From CAVRCT01 sp963719645 (lineage in GTDB: Bacteria; Pseudomonadota; Gammaproteobacteria; DSM-16500): a stretch of DNA of 8,628 bases. The position numbers and the translations under genes are program-made. Below the pieces are notes generated by a model. It was not told the DNA's origin, searched no databases, and saw only the letters and a list, made by a program, of their open reading frames with translations. Where the stretch lies: assembly GCA_963719645.1 (NCBI GenBank), contig CAVRCT010000009.1, positions 1-8,628 of the forward strand. Reading direction: 5' to 3'. Positions 5,853 through 8,628 of this stretch are shown piece after piece; the first letter of the stretch is position 1; every line of letters starts with the position of its first letter.

Positions 5853-8525
5853 ATGAAAACATACAACAGGTTCTCTCGGTGAATGGTAACGAATACCATT
5901 ATTACAGCCTAATTGCGGCTGAAAAAGCAGGACTTCATGGTTATCGCGGTTACCATTTACGTTGAAAATTCTTTTAGAAAACTTACTTCGTTATGAAGAT
6001 GGTCATACTGTAACACCAGAAGATATTAAATCAATAGTTGATTGGTTAAAAAACAAAGTCATCAAATCCGAAATTGCTTTTCGACCTGCCCGAGTTTTAA
6101 TGCAGGATTTTACTGGTGTACCTGCTGTTGTTGATTTTGCTGCGATGCGTACTGCAATTGAAAAAATGGGTGGCAATCCTGAAAAAATCACTCCGCTATC
6201 CCCTGTTGATCTTAGTCATTGATCATTCTGTACAAGTAGATAAATTCGTCACTAAAGAATGCATTCGAAATAAATACAGAAATTGAAATGGAACGCAATA
6301 ACGAACGTTATGAATTTTTACGTTGGGGACAAAAAGCTTTCATAATTTCCAGGTAGTTCCTCCGGAACAGGTATATGTCATCAGGTTAATTTGGAATATC
6401 TTGGCAAAAACAGTTTGGACTAGGAAATTAAATGGAAATTTATGCTTATCCCGATACATTAGTAGGTACAGATTCTCATACCACTATGATTAATGGCTTA
6501 GGTGTATTAGGTTGGGGCGTTGGTGGTATTGAAGCTGAAGCAGCCATGCTTGGCCAACCTATATCAATGTTAATTCCTGAAGTAATTGGTTTTAAATTAA
6601 CTAGGAAAATTGAAAGAAGGCATTACTGCAACTGATTTAGTACTCACTGTTACGCAAATGCTACGAAAAAAAGGTGTAGTAGGTAAATTTGTCGAATTTT
6701 ATGGTCCAGGGATTACATGATTTATCCATGGCTGATCGTGCAACTATTTCTAATATGGCTCCTGAATATGGTGCTACCTGCGGCTTTTTCCCAGTTGATA
6801 AAGAAACCATTCGTTATTTGGAGTTAACTGGTCGAGATGAAAACACCATTGCTTTAGTTGAAGCTTATGCAAAAGCGCAAGGCATGTGGTATGACAAAGA
6901 CAGCGAAGATCCTGTTTTTACCGATACTTTGCACTTGGATTTAGCTACGGTTGAACCCTCACTTGCCGGACCTAAACGACCACAAGATAAAGTCACATTT
7001 AGATCATTGCCTCATGAATTTAATAGATTTTCTGAAAATAAACGTGATGAAGAAAAAGAATAAATCCTTTTATAACAAGATACAGAATTATACATTACAT
7101 CATGGTGATGTAGTCATTGCGGCAATTACCAGTTGCACCAATACTTCTAATCCCAGTGTACTCATGGCAGCAGGTTTAGTAGCAAAAAAAGCGCGTTGAA
7201 AAAGGTTTGAACTCGCAAACCATGGGTTAAATCTTCATTAGCACCAGGTTCTAAAGTAGTTACGCATTATCTAGAAGAAACTAGGCTTACAAACATATTT
7301 AGATCAATTAGGTTTTAACTTGTTGGTTATGGTTGTACAACCTGCATCGGTAACTCAGGCCCTCTTCCTGATGCGATTGCGAAAGCAGTTAGTCGAAAAT
7401 GATCTTGGTTGTTTCTGCTGTATTATCAGGAAATCGTAATTTTGAAGGCCGAGTACATCCGCAAGTAAGAGCAAATTGGTTGGCCTCGCCACCTTAGTAG
7501 TCGCTTATGCTATTGCTGGCACCACATTGATTGATTTAAGCAAAGATCCTTTAGGCAAAGATAAGAAAGGATAACCCTGTTTATCTAAAAGATATTTGGC
7601 CAACCAATGCTGAAATTGCGCATGAAGTAGCAACAATTACTGGAAGCAATGTTTCACGAAACAATATGCTGAATGTTTTTACAGGAGATCGGAATGGCAA
7701 AGCTATGAAAGTTCCGGAAGTCAAACCTATGCAGTGGCGATGCTGATTCTACATACATTCAACATCCACCTTTTTTTGAAGGCATGCAAACGACACCTGA
7801 AAAAATCAAGATATTGAAGACGCCGAATTTTGGCAATATTTGGTGATACTATTACCACAGATCATATTTCTCCTGCTGGATCGATTAAACCAGATAGTCC
7901 TGCAGGAAAATATTTATAGTCTAAAGGTGTAGCAGTAAAAGATTTTAATTCTTATGGTTCACGCCGTGGAAATCATGAAGTGATGATGCGAGGAACATTT
8001 GCTAATATTCGTATTAGAAATGAAATGGTTCCAGGCATTGAAGGTGGTGTTACAAAGCATATTCCCAGTGGTGATATATTACCTATCTATGATGCTGCGA
8101 TGCTTTATAAAAAGAAACGTGTGCCATTAGTTGTGATCGCGGGTAAAGAATACGGAACTGGTTCTTCGCGCGATTGGGCAGCAAAAGGGACAAAATTGCA
8201 AGGCGTTAAAGCGGTAATTGCTGAAAGCTTTGAGCGAATTCATCGTTCTAATTTAATTGGCATGGGAATTTTACCTCTAGAATTTCCAAAAGGTGTTACA
8301 CGAAAAACATTAAAAATTACTGGTTCTGAATTAATTGATATTATCAATCTTACGGATCAGATGAAACCACACATGCGGTAAAAACGATTATTCACAGGGA
8401 AGATGGAACTCAAATTGAAATACATCTTATTTCACGTATTGATACATTAAATGAATTAGATTACTACAAAAATGGTGGGATTCTCGGAATATGTGCTCAG
8501 ATGTATGTTAAAGAACATAAAATAA
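5853..8525 (+). pseudogene. acnA: Aconitate hydratase AcnA, about twenty frameshifts and one nonsense codon
   Basis: Aconitase interconverts citrate and isocitrate in the TCA cycle using a [4Fe-4S] cluster. Read across frames, the whole AcnA/IRP1-type protein is recoverable: VLSVNGNEYHYYSL, KILLENLLRYEDGHTV, RPARVLMQDFTGVPAVVD, VGTDSHTTMINGLGVLGWG, PEYGATCGFFPVD, AITSCTNTSNPSV and GYGCTTCIGNSGPLPD (the three cluster cysteines), DFNSYGSRRGNHEVMMRGTF, and GKEYGTGSSRDWAAKG. The natural C-terminus is YVLRCMLKNIK ending at 8523-8525, one frame away from the longer frame that ends at 8548. Reconstructed length is about 890 codons, normal for AcnA. The start is inferred as ATG 5853, with one base missing soon after. 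Clear indels include 5941, 6214, 6260, 6341, 6364, 6409, 6603 and 6712, with more near 7050, 7195, 7218, 7284, 7320, 7394 and 7494. A TAG at 7917-7919 replaces an expected CAG. Protein conservation between breaks is high. Confidence 0.95.
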
Positions 8526-8628
8526 AAGGCAATGAAGAAAAGCATTAAGACCAAAGTAAACGCAGAGGAAATAAAAAGATAAGAAAAAATAAAACACGCG
8601 TTAAAACAAGTAAAAAGATAATAAAAAA
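8526..8628. other. A-rich tail, no gene seen
   Basis: About 100 bp of strongly A-rich sequence follows the reconstructed acnA stop codon, with aaaaagata recurring at both 8573 and near 8610. No start codon with a ribosome-binding site, hairpin terminator or RNA gene is visible. Confidence 0.5.

Noticed and set aside
6003..6191. Minus-strand 62-residue open frame
   Set aside because: It lies opposite highly conserved aconitase sequence and is a shadow.
5853..8525. Programmed ribosomal frameshifting or a split multi-subunit aconitase
   Set aside because: About twenty shifts in both directions without consistent slippery sites, together with breaks inside conserved blocks, rule out programmed shifting or subunit splitting.
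8382..8548. Aconitase C-terminus extended to the TAA at 8546-8548
   Set aside because: The longer frame reads GGILGICAQMYV, unlike any aconitase end I know. The neighbouring frame gives YVLRCMLKNIK and a stop at 8523-8525, which matches the usual C-terminus.
1..8628. CRISPR array, tRNA or rRNA genes
   Set aside because: No regularly spaced direct repeats with unique spacers, no cloverleaf with a TTC-arm signature and no rRNA-like conserved blocks were seen on either strand.

Overview
The window looks like part of a low-GC gammaproteobacterial chromosome undergoing gene decay. A Legionellales/Coxiellaceae-type, host-associated bacterium is my best guess. The reasons are an AT-rich background, an acnA-type aconitase, a membrane-PAS-GAF-GGDEF diguanylate cyclase of a layout I associate with Legionella relatives, and broken genes beside an intact insertion-sequence transposase. 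No marker gene allows a firm taxonomic call.

Layout. Positions 1-1893 form a unit bounded by a perfect 53-bp inverted repeat (1-53 and 1841-1893). The repeat is about 70% GC and strikingly unlike its surroundings. Inside lie two intact leftward genes: a small GIY-YIG nuclease-domain protein (64-354) and a single-ORF IS66-family transposase (391-1779). Positions 2014-4063 (minus strand) are one diguanylate cyclase gene split by three one-base frameshifts. After a 300-bp divergent intergenic region with a short 11-bp tandem repeat, the plus strand carries three broken reading frames: an FAD-dependent oxidoreductase (4377-5551, about five frameshifts), a small protein with the motif ESFPASDPPSW (from 5668, one frameshift), and aconitase acnA (about 5853-8525, roughly twenty indels and one nonsense codon). 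The last 100 bases are A-rich and featureless.

How it fits together. Only the mobile-element genes are intact; c-di-GMP signalling, a flavin oxidoreductase and a TCA-cycle enzyme are all interrupted. Two explanations compete. One is real pseudogenisation in a shrinking genome. The other is uncorrected indel errors in a low-coverage assembly, in which a multi-copy transposon would be corrected better than single-copy genes. The near-perfect protein conservation between acnA frameshifts, and the excess of one-base insertions over nonsense changes, make the second explanation serious.

I found no convincing new multi-gene system. The most promising non-standard signals are the pairing of a GC-rich palindromic repeat with the GIY-YIG gene and IS66 transposase, and the small ESFPASDPPSW reading frame running into aconitase.
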